A stretch of 62,838 nucleotides of DNA from Candidatus Aminicenantes bacterium UBA2199 (lineage in GTDB: Bacteria; Acidobacteriota; Aminicenantia; UBA2199): assembly GCA_002327965.1 (NCBI GenBank), contig DCVB01000026.1, positions 1 through 62,838 of the forward strand, given 5' to 3'. The notes beneath the pieces are model-generated. The model had not been told where the DNA came from. It searched no databases and saw only the letters and a list, made by a program, of their open reading frames with translations. This document shows, piece by piece, positions 18,233 through 26,776 of this stretch (the first letter of the stretch is position 1; the number at the start of each line of letters is the position of its first letter). The translations under genes were made by a program, and so were the position numbers.

Positions 18233-18395
18233 TAGATTCTCCTTGTTTTATGGAATAGGCCATCCAAAAACCGGACCGGGGCGGGAACGTGCACGTCTTT
18301 CATCGCTCAGATAATAGGCGACCTGGGCCCAGAGCGCAATCGGGCGAATTACTTATTTCTGGTTGTATTTATATTTTTTTTTCATACAACAAAAG

Positions 18396-18424
18396 TTGTA
18401 TTTGCGATCCGCAATCGCTATAAT
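18396..18424 (+). promoter_or_regulatory. Histidine kinase promoter, predicted leaderless
   Basis: TTGTAT (18396-18401), 17 nt, perfect TATAAT (18419-18424), then 7 nt to ATG 18432. Confidence 0.75.
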
Positions 18425-18431
18425 TCACCCG

Positions 18432-20195
18432 ATGGCTTTGAAACTCAAGTTGGCCCTGTTCATCGCCGCGGCAGGATTGGTTTTTTCCCTCTCCTACGTC
18501 TGGCTGAACCATCTGACCATCTACCACTCCGGAGTGGAACAGAAGCACATCACGACGAAGAAGGTGGCCACGCGCGTCGCGGAGATGGTCGAGAACGAGA
18601 AGAAGCGCATCGCCACCATCTGCTTCGACTATGCCGCCTGGGACGTGATGTACGATTATGCCAACAAACAGGCGCGGGAATTCGAGTCGCAGTCCCTGCC
18701 GGCGGCGGTCATCCCCGAGTACGACCTGAACATCATCATCATCATCAACCGCGTGAAGAAAGTGATCTACCATGAGGGCTACGACCGGTTACGCCAGCGG
18801 CCGCTGCGCTTCGATCCCGGCCACCCGCGCAACGCCGGCTTCTGGAGGAACCTCTTCCGCGACTTCGACCGGCCGAGCGTGCACAGCTTCGTCAGCGCCT
18901 CGGAGCATGGCCCGCTGATCGTCGTCTCGGCGCCGATCCTGCGCGGCGACGCCGCCGGCCCGATGAACGGCCGCGTGATCATGGGCCGCCTGGTCAACTC
19001 CGAGTTCAACGGGCGCATCGGCGCCGCGGTCCAGGAATCGACCGCGCTCCTGGACCCCGGAGGGCTGGCCGGCGAGCTGAACCAGGGCCAGGTGCAGCGG
19101 CTTTTCGGCGACCGCTCCCTGCTCAAGGAGACCCGCAATTACCTGCGCATATTCAGCGCCTTCGCCGATCCCGCCGGCGATCCGGCCTTCATCGTGCGCG
19201 TCGACACCGACCGCGCCCTATTCAGTCTGCAGGAGAAGGCGTCGCGCAACTTTCTCGTCGCCCTGTGGCTAAGCACGCTGCTGCTCGGCCTGCTGCTTTT
19301 TCTCTTCGTCGACCGCCTGGTGTTCCGGCCGCTGCGCGACATCTCGCGCAAGACCACCGACATCACCAGTTTCAACGACCTCTCCATTCGCGTTCCCGAG
19401 GGCGACCGCAACGAGATCTCCCAGCTCAGCCAGAACATCAACAAGATGCTGGAACGGCTGGAGAAGGAGAACGTCCGCCGGCAGGAGATGGAGGAGCGCC
19501 TGGTTATGAACGAGAAGCTGGCCGCCACCGGCCGCCTGGCGGCCAACATCGCCCACGAGGTGAACAACCCCCTGTTCGCCATCGCCAATTCCATCGCCGT
19601 CATCAAGAACCGGCTCAAGGACGCCGGCGGCGACGTCGGCGAGGTGCTGCCCCTGGCCGAGAAGGAGATCGCCCGCGTGCGCAAGATCACCCGCAAGCTC
19701 CTGGACCACGGCAAAGTCAACCTGGAGACGTTCCGCGAAAGCGATGTCGGCGCCATCATGGACACCACCTGCGAGGTGCTGAAGCTGAGCAGGCAGCTCG
19801 GCCGCACCGCGGTGCGCTGGGAGCGCCGGCGCGAACCGCTGCCGATCATGGGCAACGCCGACAGCCTGCAGCAGGTGTTCATGAACCTGATCCTGAACGC
19901 CAGCGAAGCCATGGACAGGCGCGGCGATGTGTCCGTCCATGTGGAGCTTCTCGACGACGGCTACGCCGTTCATTTCTGCGATACGGGGCCGGGATTCCCC
20001 GAGGCCATCAAAAAAAAGATCTTCGAGCCGTTCAATACCTCCAAGGACGCCAAGGGGGCCGGCCTGGGGCTGTACATTTCCTATCACATCATCAAGCGGC
20101 ATGGCGGCGCTATGACCCTGGTCGACGACGAAGGCGCCGGGGCGCATTGGATCGTGACGCTGCCGCGGCGTGGGGGGCTGGACCATGTCCGATAA
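18432..20195 (+). CDS. Membrane sensor histidine kinase (CHASE4-like, HAMP, HisKA, HATPase)
   Basis: The start at 18432 follows a perfect -10 by 7 nt; the frame extends upstream without support. The 587 aa protein has a first membrane helix at about residues 5-27, an extracytoplasmic domain with the CHASE4-like FDYAAWDVMYDYAN, a second helix (LVALWLSTLLLGLLLFLFVD), HAMP (RPLRDISRKT...), the H-box NIAHEVNNPLFAI with His375 as phospho-acceptor, and the ATPase N, G1 and G2 boxes (NLILNASEAMD, DTGPGFPEAI, GAGLGLYISYHI). Its stop overlaps the response-regulator start by 11 nt, so the two form a two-component pair. The ligand is unknown. Confidence 0.92.
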   Translation: MALKLKLALFIAAAGLVFSLSYVWLNHLTIYHSGVEQKHITTKKVATRVAEMVENEKKRIATICFDYAAWDVMYDYANKQAREFESQSLPAAVIPEYDLNIIIIINRVKKVIYHEGYDRLRQRPLRFDPGHPRNAGFWRNLFRDFDRPSVHSFVSASEHGPLIVVSAPILRGDAAGPMNGRVIMGRLVNSEFNGRIGAAVQESTALLDPGGLAGELNQGQVQRLFGDRSLLKETRNYLRIFSAFADPAGDPAFIVRVDTDRALFSLQEKASRNFLVALWLSTLLLGLLLFLFVDRLVFRPLRDISRKTTDITSFNDLSIRVPEGDRNEISQLSQNINKMLERLEKENVRRQEMEERLVMNEKLAATGRLAANIAHEVNNPLFAIANSIAVIKNRLKDAGGDVGEVLPLAEKEIARVRKITRKLLDHGKVNLETFRESDVGAIMDTTCEVLKLSRQLGRTAVRWERRREPLPIMGNADSLQQVFMNLILNASEAMDRRGDVSVHVELLDDGYAVHFCDTGPGFPEAIKKKIFEPFNTSKDAKGAGLGLYISYHIIKRHGGAMTLVDDEGAGAHWIVTLPRRGGLDHVR

Positions 20196-21252
20196 ACCGC
20201 GCCTGCTGATCGTTGACGACGATCCCGAGGTGCAGAAGAGCCTGCAGCTCTGGCTGAAGAACGAGGGGTTTCGTGTTTTCATTGCCTGCGATTCGCCCCA
20301 GGCCAGGGCGATGATCCAGAAGCAGGAGGTCGACGTCTGCCTGGTCGACCTACACCTGAAGAACGAGGACGGGCTGCGCCTGGCCTCCGAGCTGAAGGCA
20401 TTGGACGAATTCCTGCGTCTCATCGTCATCACCGGCTATCCCAGCTACGAAAGCGCCATCGACGCCATGAAAACCGGCATTTTCGACTACATTTCCAAGT
20501 CCACCGACAACGACATCATCCTGCGCAAGCTGCGTGCCGCCGTGGAGGAGCGCGAGCATGAGATCGCCCAGAAAAGGGTCTCCGGCCCGGCCCGCACCTC
20601 CATCGTCCTCATCGGCCACCACCAGCTGGTCAGGGAAGGGCTGGAGAATTTCTTCAGGGAGAACCCCGAGTACCGCCTGCTCCACACCTATCATTCCTTC
20701 GCCTATATCCACAAGAACGATTTCAACCTGGAGGTGGCCCTGCTGCTGGTCTGCGCCGGCTGCAACCAGGAGCAGCTGCAGGACCTGGACGCCTTTTTCA
20801 CCCGCCTGAAGCTCGTCTTCCCCAACGCCAGGCCGGTGATCATCAACTGCGTTTGCGACGACGAGCAGAAAAAGGAGCTGCTGCGCCGCGGCGTCAAGGG
20901 CTTCCTGCCGGCCAACATCGGCAAGTCGGCGCTCAAGAAAGCCCTGGACTGCATCATGGCCGGCCAGGTCTGGGTCAGCCGCGAGCTGTCGCACCGGCTG
21001 CTGAGCGAGCTGTTGGAGGATACCAATCCCGAGCTGACCTATAAGAAGCCGGACAACGATTTCTGCCTGACCCAGCGCGAGATCGAAATCCTGAAGGCAC
21101 TGGCCTCGGGGCTTTCCAACCTGGCCATCAGCGAAAAACTGTTCCTGAGCGAGAAGACGGTCAAGACCCACACGCACAACATCTTCAGGAAGATGGAGGT
21201 CAAGACCCGCACCCAGGCGGTGATGAAGGCCATGGAATTCCACATCATCTGA
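20185..21252 (+). CDS. Response regulator with two receiver-like domains and a LuxR HTH
   Basis: The 355 aa protein starts MSDKPRLLIVDDDPEV. The first receiver (1-120) has the acidic pair DDD, phospho-acceptor Asp55 (CLVDLHLKNEDG), Thr in VITGYP and a Lys-containing FDYISKS. A second receiver-like domain (about 135-260) begins TSIVLIGHHQLVREGLENFF as in NarL-type proteins, but has VALLLVCAGCN where the phospho-acceptor Asp would be, so it is probably inactive. The C-terminus is a LuxR/FixJ helix-turn-helix (LTQREIEILKALASGLSNLA, FLSEKTVKTHTHNIFRKM). It would be phosphorylated by the adjacent kinase and bind DNA. Confidence 0.9.
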   Translation: MSDKPRLLIVDDDPEVQKSLQLWLKNEGFRVFIACDSPQARAMIQKQEVDVCLVDLHLKNEDGLRLASELKALDEFLRLIVITGYPSYESAIDAMKTGIFDYISKSTDNDIILRKLRAAVEEREHEIAQKRVSGPARTSIVLIGHHQLVREGLENFFRENPEYRLLHTYHSFAYIHKNDFNLEVALLLVCAGCNQEQLQDLDAFFTRLKLVFPNARPVIINCVCDDEQKKELLRRGVKGFLPANIGKSALKKALDCIMAGQVWVSRELSHRLLSELLEDTNPELTYKKPDNDFCLTQREIEILKALASGLSNLAISEKLFLSEKTVKTHTHNIFRKMEVKTRTQAVMKAMEFHII

Positions 21253-21253
21253 T

Positions 21254-21274
21254 CCCGGCGCGCGCGGCGCCGGG
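21254..21274. terminator. GC-rich hairpin between convergent genes
   Basis: CCCGGCGC (21254-21261) pairs perfectly with GCGCCGGG (21267-21274). No T-run follows, so termination is possible but unproven. Confidence 0.4.
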
Positions 21275-21292
21275 ACGGGAGCAGGCCGCGCC

Positions 21293-21769
21293 TTACTCGT
21301 TACTGAAGATCTTCAGCCACTGCTCCACCTCGCTCTTCGAGACGCGGGTGTTGACGCGCTTCAGCGTCTCCTCCTTGCGCCCCTGGGAAACGAAGGCTTT
21401 TTTGAGGGTGAAATAGAACTCGATGGAGTTGACGGTGCGCACGCCCTTCTCCTTGGCGAAGCTCTTCAGTTCGCGGTCGGTGGTCACCAGCACCATCTCC
21501 TTGGCATGCTGGCCGTTCTCCAGCATGCCCTTGATCTCATCGTCGGCGCTGAGGCCATAGCGGGGATAGACCACGGTCAGCTTGGAGTTGATGGGGTTGT
21601 GCCGTTCGCTCCCCTGCGGCTCGCCGTCGAAGACGACCGTGACCTTGGTGTTTCGGCTCTCCTGGAACTTGCGGATGATGGCGACCATCTTGGCGCGCGC
21701 TTCGGGATCGCCGAGGGAAAAATCGGGGGCGCAGCCGATCAGGTTGTTGCCGTCGATGATATACGGCAT
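21293..21769 (-). CDS. NYN-domain (YacP-like) RNase
   Basis: The 158 aa protein has the PIN-like NYN core with acidic metal ligands at MPYIIDGNNLIG, VTVVFDGEPQG, GLSADDEIKGML and VLVTTDRELKSFA, the same arrangement as YacP/Rae1 endoribonucleases. It is predicted to cut RNA, perhaps on ribosomes. The ATG follows the UPF0173 stop codon directly with no gap, making it the last gene of the murA-HIT-UPF0173-NYN run. The target RNA cannot be inferred. Confidence 0.82.
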   Translation of the reverse strand: MPYIIDGNNLIGCAPDFSLGDPEARAKMVAIIRKFQESRNTKVTVVFDGEPQGSERHNPINSKLTVVYPRYGLSADDEIKGMLENGQHAKEMVLVTTDRELKSFAKEKGVRTVNSIEFYFTLKKAFVSQGRKEETLKRVNTRVSKSEVEQWLKIFSNE

Positions 21770-22426
21770 TCAGATCTCTAGGGCCTCCCCCGGCTGCAGG
21801 ATGACGACCTCGCAGGCCGGGCCGGCCAGCGCCTTGAACTCCTCGGGCGACGACTGGATGTGCGGGAACGTGCCGTAGTGGATGGGAACGGCGCGCGGCA
21901 CGCCCAGCAGTTGGACGGCCTTGGCCGCCAGGCGCGGGCTCATGTTGTAGTAGCCGTCGATGGGCAGGAAGGCGATGTCGGGGCGGTATATCTCGCCGAT
22001 CAGCTGCATCTCCATGGTCAGCCCGGTATCGCCGGCATGGTAGACGCTGCGCCCGTCCATGGCCACGATCAGCCCCGCCGCCGTCCCGCCGCAGCCGGAG
22101 CTGTGGAAGGCCGGGACCAGCGAAACATCGACGCCGGCCACGCTCGCCGTGCCGCCGATGTTGATGCCCTCGGCTTTGATCTTCTTCTCCTGGGCGCCCA
22201 GGGCGATCTCGAACAGGGCGACCAGGGTGGCTCCCGTCTTCCGGCAGATCTCGAAACTGTCGCCCAGGTGGTCGCCGTGGTCGTGGGTAACGGCGACGAC
22301 GTCGGCGCGATCAATATCCTGCACCCGCAGCGACGCCTTGGGGTTGCCGCTCAGGAACGGATCGATGAATACCGTCCGGCTGCCTTCGATCTTCAGGGCC
22401 GAATGCCCGAGCCATGTGATCTTCAT
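21770..22426 (-). CDS. Metal-dependent hydrolase, UPF0173 / MBL fold
   Basis: The 218 aa protein opens MKITWLGHSALKIEG and has the metallo-beta-lactamase signature THDHGDHLGDS with further ligands in VYHAGDTGLTMEM and PIHYGTFPHI. This is the UPF0173 (YtkL/UlaG-like) group, whose substrate is not established. It sits 9 nt after the HIT gene, with GGAGGAAAC before the ATG. Both act in the cytoplasm. Confidence 0.9.
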   Translation of the reverse strand: MKITWLGHSALKIEGSRTVFIDPFLSGNPKASLRVQDIDRADVVAVTHDHGDHLGDSFEICRKTGATLVALFEIALGAQEKKIKAEGINIGGTASVAGVDVSLVPAFHSSGCGGTAAGLIVAMDGRSVYHAGDTGLTMEMQLIGEIYRPDIAFLPIDGYYNMSPRLAAKAVQLLGVPRAVPIHYGTFPHIQSSPEEFKALAGPACEVVILQPGEALEI

Positions 22427-22435
22427 GTTTCCTCC

Positions 22436-22768
22436 TCAGCCCGGCGGCCAGGCCATGATTCGGCCGCCCAGCACGTGCAGATGCAGGTGAAAGACCGACT
22501 GCCCGGCCTCGGCGCCGGTATTGATCACCACGCGGTACTGCTCCAGGCCGGCTTTTGCCGCCGCCTGGCGGGCGACCGTCAGCAGCCGGCCCAGCAGCGT
22601 TTCGTCGCGGGCATCGTTCAGCGAGGCGACGTGGCGCCGGGGCACCACCAGCAGGTGGACCGGAGCCTGGGGCTGGATGTCGCGGAAAGCGACGGCCTCT
22701 TCATTCTCAAGGATGAAGGGGGTCGGAATGCCGCCGTTGGCGATGCGGCAGAAAATGCATTCTTCCAT
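22436..22768 (-). CDS. HIT-family (HINT-like) nucleotide hydrolase
   Basis: The 110 aa protein starts MEECIFCRIANGGIPTPFI and ends with the histidine triad HLHLHVLGGR, as in HINT purine phosphoramidases. The CxxC near the N-terminus may bind zinc. It would hydrolyse AMP-lysine or similar phosphoramidates. It lies 4 nt after murA on the same strand. Confidence 0.93.
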   Translation of the reverse strand: MEECIFCRIANGGIPTPFILENEEAVAFRDIQPQAPVHLLVVPRRHVASLNDARDETLLGRLLTVARQAAAKAGLEQYRVVINTGAEAGQSVFHLHLHVLGGRIMAWPPG

Positions 22769-22772
22769 GGGT

Positions 22773-24065
22773 TCACTCCCAAGCCATTGTAATATCGGCG
22801 CCGAGTTTTTGCAATTTGCCCGGCATGTCCTCGTAACCGCGGAACAACTGGTACGAGTTCTCTATGCGCGTCTCGCCGGCGGCGGCCAGGCCGCCGAGGA
22901 CCAGGGCCGCCGAGGCGCGCAGGTCGGTGGTCTTGAGCACGGCTCCGCGCAGGGTTGACCCGCCGCGGATAAGCGCCTCGTCGCCGCGGACCTCGATGTC
23001 GGCCCCCAGGCGGTTCAACTCGCCGGCGTGGCGAAAGCGGTCATTGAAGATCGTCTCCCTGACCCGCGAGACGCCCCGGGCCTGGGTGAGCAGGGTGGTC
23101 AGCTGGGCCTGCAGGTCGGTGGGAAAACCGGGGTAGGGCTCGGTGACCACCGCCACCGGTCGCAGAGCGGCGCCGCCCCGGGCATGGAACTCCTTCTGGT
23201 GAACGGCGACATCGGCGCCCATGTCATGCAGGATGCCCAGCAGGCTGCCCAGGTGCTCCGGGATCACCGCCTCGACGCGGATGTCGTTGCCGGGGAAGCA
23301 GCCGGCGATCAGGTACGTGCCGGCCTCGATGCGGTCGGGGATGACGCGATGACTGGCGCCGTGAAGCGAAGCGCGGCCGCGGATGACATATGTCTCCCCG
23401 TCCTGGCTGCGGATGTCGGCCCCCATGGCGGCGAGCAGGGCGGCCAGGTCGGCCACCTCGGGCTCTTGGGCGCAGTTGCGCAGGACGGTCGTGCCCTCGG
23501 CCAGGGCGGCGGCCATCAGCAGGTTCTCGGTGCCGGTGACGGTCTTGCCGGGGAAGGTGAAATCGATCCCGTGCAGGCGGTCGCAGCGGGCGGAGAGGTA
23601 TTCCCCGGCAACGAGGATCTCGGCGCCCATGCGCTCCAGCCCCTGGAGGTGGAAGTCGATCTTGCGCTCGCCGATGGCGCAGCCTCCGGGCATCGAGACC
23701 CGGGCCGCCCCGCAGCGGGCCAGCATCGGGCCGAGCAGCAGCACCGACGCCCGCGTGGTGCGGGCGATCCGATGGGAAACCACGGGTGAGTGCAGCGTTG
23801 GCATGGCGATGCGCAGCTCATGCCCCTGTAAGCCGGCGCCGTCCCCGGCCAGCGCGGCTTCAGACTCGGTTTCGGCACCGATCTCGCGCAGGGCGGCGAC
23901 CATCACCTTGATGTCCTCCACCTGCGGCAGGTTGCTGAAGACGATCGGTTCGGCGCTGAGGCAGACGGCGGCCAACTCGGGCAGGGCGGCGTTCTTGGCC
24001 CCGGAAACGGCCACACTGCCGGCCAATGGCCGGCCGCCATGGATCGATATAATGATGTTCCGCAT
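22773..24065 (-). CDS. murA: UDP-N-acetylglucosamine 1-carboxyvinyltransferase
   Basis: The 430 aa length fits MurA. Diagnostic motifs are VAVSGAKNAALPELAAVCL (catalytic Lys), the loop Cys in RVSMPGGCAIGERKIDFHL (fosfomycin target, present), TGTENLLMAAALAEG, YPGFPTDLQAQ, FNDRFRHAGELNRLGA and TTDLRASAALVL. It performs the first committed step of peptidoglycan synthesis. The promoter at 24107-24135 gives a leader of about 40 nt, but no strong ribosome-binding site is visible before the ATG. It heads a four-gene run and is divergent from the 24194 lipoprotein gene. Confidence 0.97.
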   Translation of the reverse strand: MRNIIISIHGGRPLAGSVAVSGAKNAALPELAAVCLSAEPIVFSNLPQVEDIKVMVAALREIGAETESEAALAGDGAGLQGHELRIAMPTLHSPVVSHRIARTTRASVLLLGPMLARCGAARVSMPGGCAIGERKIDFHLQGLERMGAEILVAGEYLSARCDRLHGIDFTFPGKTVTGTENLLMAAALAEGTTVLRNCAQEPEVADLAALLAAMGADIRSQDGETYVIRGRASLHGASHRVIPDRIEAGTYLIAGCFPGNDIRVEAVIPEHLGSLLGILHDMGADVAVHQKEFHARGGAALRPVAVVTEPYPGFPTDLQAQLTTLLTQARGVSRVRETIFNDRFRHAGELNRLGADIEVRGDEALIRGGSTLRGAVLKTTDLRASAALVLGGLAAAGETRIENSYQLFRGYEDMPGKLQKLGADITMAWE

Positions 24066-24106
24066 GCTGCAAAAACCGGCCCCGCGGGCAGGCGCGAACA
24101 GGGGAC

Positions 24107-24135
24107 ACTATACAATCTTCACCCGGCAAAGTCAA
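24107..24135 (-). promoter_or_regulatory. murA promoter
   Basis: TTGACT (24135-24130), 17 nt, TATAGT (24112-24107) on the minus strand. It lies back to back with the lipoprotein promoter. Confidence 0.7.
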
Positions 24136-24157
24136 GAATTGCCCGCGCTGACGCGGC

Positions 24158-24186
24158 TTGCCATCTGCGACGGAAACCGCTACAAT
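24158..24186 (+). promoter_or_regulatory. 24194 lipoprotein promoter, predicted leaderless
   Basis: TTGCCA (24158-24163), 17 nt, TACAAT (24181-24186), 7 nt to ATG 24194. Confidence 0.7.
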
Positions 24187-24193
24187 ACGGGCG

Positions 24194-24670
24194 ATGAAAG
24201 CCCAACGATCCGTCCGCGGAGTTGGGTGCCGACGGGCCGCTCATGCGGCCGTCCTGGCGCTCCTCCTTTCCTGCCCCGCCTGTTTCAGCTTCCGGGTCGT
24301 CGTCCCTCCCGATCCCGAGGATGTGGTCGGGACGCTGGCCATCGTCCGCACGCACCCCGGCGACTTGGATCTGGAAAAACCGATCGCCGACGAGCCGGTC
24401 AGCGAGGATGACAACGGCATCCACTCCCTGGTCAAGGTCCTGCAGGTGAACCGGCCCATGATGCTGCAGTGGCATTGGTACTCACCGGACAATCTGCGGC
24501 TGCGCAGTTCCAAGGCGGTCACGGTCAACGCCAAGGCTCGCTTCCTGGCGTACTTCGCCGCCTGGGATACCCTTCCCCGCCAGTATTACGCCGGGAAAAA
24601 GGGGAATTGGGCGGTGGTGATCACCGTTGACGGCCGCTTCTTCGCCAGGAAGGAATTCATCATCAGGTAA
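24194..24670 (+). CDS. Putative lipoprotein of unknown function
   Basis: The start MKAQRSVRGVGCRRAA lies 7 nt after the -10 box; a TTG 12 codons upstream is part of the -35. The 158 aa protein has a basic N-terminus, a hydrophobic stretch and a lipobox-like LSCPAC, so it is probably lipidated and exported. The mature part (FRVVVPPDPEDVVGTLAIVR, then MMLQWHWYSPDNLRLRSS) has no motif I recognise. Its last 8 nt overlap the end of the convergent anti-sigma gene. Confidence 0.75.
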   Translation: MKAQRSVRGVGCRRAAHAAVLALLLSCPACFSFRVVVPPDPEDVVGTLAIVRTHPGDLDLEKPIADEPVSEDDNGIHSLVKVLQVNRPMMLQWHWYSPDNLRLRSSKAVTVNAKARFLAYFAAWDTLPRQYYAGKKGNWAVVITVDGRFFARKEFIIR

Positions 24671-25823
24671 GGAAGTCGCGGAGAAGGATCGCCCGCCGCG
24701 CCTCTTGCCGCGCCGGCGTGAAGACCAGCTTGCCGGCGGCCTGTTTCGCCCGGACGGCCGCGTCGGGTTCCCATTCCCCGAGCAGCTCAACGGCCGTGAC
24801 CCGGCCGTCGGCGCCGATCGTCACCTGCAGCACCGATCCTTCCGGCAGCCATTCCCGGATATCCTGGAGGCCGGGAGCGAGCAAATCGCCGCGGGCGACA
24901 TCGCCCTCGATGCGCACGAGAGGCCCTGCGGCCAGCTCGACGATGTCCAGGTTCAGCGGCGCGGCGGCCCTTCCGCTCGTCGCCAGGAAAATCTGCAGCG
25001 CCCCGGAAACCGCGTTTAAACCCGCCGTGGAACGAGATCTTCGCGCCGTGGTCATGGGCGCGCCACTGTCCGCCGGACGCGGCGGCGCTTTCTTCGCCAA
25101 GGCCGATTTCATCTCCCCGCCGCGGTCCTTTTCCATCTGGGCATCGACGCCGCCCAGCACTCCGTTGATCACGCCCTCCTCCATTTCATTGTACCGGATC
25201 AGCTCTGACTTGTCGGCCTGACGCGCCAGCTCCCGTTCCACGGGCGCAGCAACGGGCGCCGCTTCAGGCAGCGGCGACACCGGCGGCGGCAGGGAGCGGG
25301 GCGTTTCGGCGGCGAGCTTCTTTTTCAGTTCCGGGCCGCCGCCCTTTTCTGACCTGGCGGCATCGGATCGATCCGCTACGGTCATTTCCGGCGCAGCGGC
25401 GGCGGGGAGAGCGGCCTCATCGCGGGCCGGTTTCATATCTTTGCCTTTGGGCGCACGCCGCTCCGACATCTCCCTTTCGACGGGCCGTGGTAACTCCAAG
25501 CGGCCCCGGCCGAGAAAGAAAAAGCCGGCGATCACCGCGACGAGAAAAACGGCGGCGACGCCGAAGGCCGGCCGCAGGATCAGGGGCCTTTGCCCCGGGA
25601 CATCTTGGCGTCCCGTGTCCCCGGCACCGGATGTCTTCAGCCCCCGGCGCAGGAACTCGGCAGGGGGCTTTTCCCGGTTGGCCAGCATTTCGGCGACATC
25701 GGCGAGTGCTTGGCGGCACTCGCGGCAACGGGAAAGGTGAGCCTCCACGCCGGGCCTTTTCCCCTTTTCCAGGCGGTCGTCGATATATGCCGCCAGGGTC
25801 TCGCCACTCACATGCTCATTCAT
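24663..25823 (-). CDS. Membrane anti-sigma factor-like protein with zf-HC2 and TonB-C-like tail
   Basis: The start MNEHVSGETLAAYIDDRLEK at 25823 overlaps the sigma gene by 8 nt; the longer frame is not supported. The 386 aa protein has an N-terminal zinc-type anti-sigma domain (VEAHLSRCRECRQALADV, HxxxCxxC), one membrane helix (AFGVAAVFLVAVIAGFFFLG, about residues 85-104), a long Pro/Ala/Lys-rich low-complexity region, and a C-terminal domain with VLQVTIGADGRVTAVELLG that resembles the TonB C-terminal or energy-transducer fold. It would hold the ECF sigma factor at the inner membrane. The outward sensor part is unusual in content. Confidence 0.8.
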   Translation of the reverse strand: MNEHVSGETLAAYIDDRLEKGKRPGVEAHLSRCRECRQALADVAEMLANREKPPAEFLRRGLKTSGAGDTGRQDVPGQRPLILRPAFGVAAVFLVAVIAGFFFLGRGRLELPRPVEREMSERRAPKGKDMKPARDEAALPAAAAPEMTVADRSDAARSEKGGGPELKKKLAAETPRSLPPPVSPLPEAAPVAAPVERELARQADKSELIRYNEMEEGVINGVLGGVDAQMEKDRGGEMKSALAKKAPPRPADSGAPMTTARRSRSTAGLNAVSGALQIFLATSGRAAAPLNLDIVELAAGPLVRIEGDVARGDLLAPGLQDIREWLPEGSVLQVTIGADGRVTAVELLGEWEPDAAVRAKQAAGKLVFTPARQEARRAILLRDFLT

Positions 25824-26475
25824 TGGCTTCCCCCTGAAGCGCGCCGGCGATCTCGCTGCCACTGAGCTGCTGCGCCCCTTCCAGCTCGGACCGGATCTTT
25901 TTCAAAACGCGGGCAAGGAATTTGTAGGCCGAGGGCAGGCGGAGCACCCGGCCCGCCTCATTGATCCTCATGCCCTGGAAATAGACCAGCTGCACGGCCA
26001 GCCTTTCCCTGTCCTCCAACTTCTCCAGGGCCAGGCGCAACCCGGTCTCCAATTGTCGCCGCTGCTCCCGCCGCTCGCTGGCGGCCAGCTCCGACTCCGG
26101 GGTCTTGATGTCGGCCAGGATCCTCGTGTAGTCCGGTTCGCCGTCTATGGAGACCACGTGGATCTTCTTCAGCCCGAAATCGCGGCCATATCTCGCGCGC
26201 AGGAAATCGATGGCCAGGCGGCGCGCCACCACGGTCAGCCAGGTGGAGAGCTTGGCCTGGAAGGCGAAGCTCCGCAGCCGCTGGAAGCGGTCCTCGCGCA
26301 GCTTTTCCAGGACGTGCAGGTAGATGGCCATCTTCTCGTCGTAATCGTCGGTATACTTGATGACGGCGCGGTAGATGAAGCCCGAATACTCCAGGACGAA
26401 TCTCTGCCAGGCGGCGGTGTCACCCGCCAGGATGGCGCGCACCAGGCGGGCATCGCTGTCCTCAAACACCCTCAT
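25816..26475 (-). CDS. ECF-type RNA polymerase sigma factor
   Basis: The start MRVFEDSDARLVRAILAGDT at 26475 follows a TATAAT box by 7 nt; the 35 codons upstream in the same frame overlap the promoter. The 219 aa protein has region 2 (AAWQRFVLEYSGFIYRAVIK, then SFAFQAKLSTWLTVVARRLA) and region 4 (LEDRERLAVQLVYFQGMRIN, then VLRLPSAYKFLARVLKKI). Region 4's helix-turn-helix is somewhat diverged. It overlaps its membrane anti-sigma partner by 8 nt. The signal and regulon are unknown. Confidence 0.88.
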   Translation of the reverse strand: MRVFEDSDARLVRAILAGDTAAWQRFVLEYSGFIYRAVIKYTDDYDEKMAIYLHVLEKLREDRFQRLRSFAFQAKLSTWLTVVARRLAIDFLRARYGRDFGLKKIHVVSIDGEPDYTRILADIKTPESELAASERREQRRQLETGLRLALEKLEDRERLAVQLVYFQGMRINEAGRVLRLPSAYKFLARVLKKIRSELEGAQQLSGSEIAGALQGEANE

Positions 26476-26482
26476 GAAAGCG

Positions 26483-26513
26483 ATTATAGCAGGAAGCGCC
26501 CGCTCAAAGTCAA
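26483..26513 (-). promoter_or_regulatory. ECF sigma gene promoter, predicted leaderless
   Basis: TTGACT (26513-26508), 19 nt, TATAAT (26488-26483) preceded by TGC, then 7 nt to ATG 26475. The spacer is longer than the 17 nt seen elsewhere. Confidence 0.6.
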
Positions 26514-26517
26514 GAAC

Positions 26518-26542
26518 GCAGGTTTTCAAACCGCCTGCTTTT
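26518..26542 (+). other. Hairpin in the divergent sigma/mtnP spacer
   Basis: The region 26476-26776 has no gene beyond the two promoters. GCAGG at 26518-26522 pairs with CCTGC at 26534-26538 around GGTTT/AAACC, followed by TTTT. TTTTGCCGG here also has an inverted copy near 26622. No function can be assigned. Confidence 0.35.
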
Positions 26543-26687
26543 GCCGGGATGAAAGGATGAACGAAGAGTAAGGTCTTCATGGAGCGCCCCCAGCCGCTTC
26601 ATCCGCTTGGACGGCAGGCCGGCAAAAAATCCCCTGATCTCACCGAAGAACCGGTACCCGGAGGCCGAGCCGCATCCGGCATCGCGG

Positions 26688-26716
26688 TTGACTTTGCCGG
26701 CGATTTTTTCGATAAT
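26688..26716 (+). promoter_or_regulatory. mtnP promoter
   Basis: TTGACT (26688-26693), 17 nt, GATAAT (26711-26716). A leader of about 55 nt with GAGGAG precedes the ATG. Confidence 0.6.
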
Positions 26717-26776
26717 CTGGCCTGGCAGGGAATTCCTGCCTTCAGAGGGCACCTGCAGGGCCAGAGAGGAGACGAC

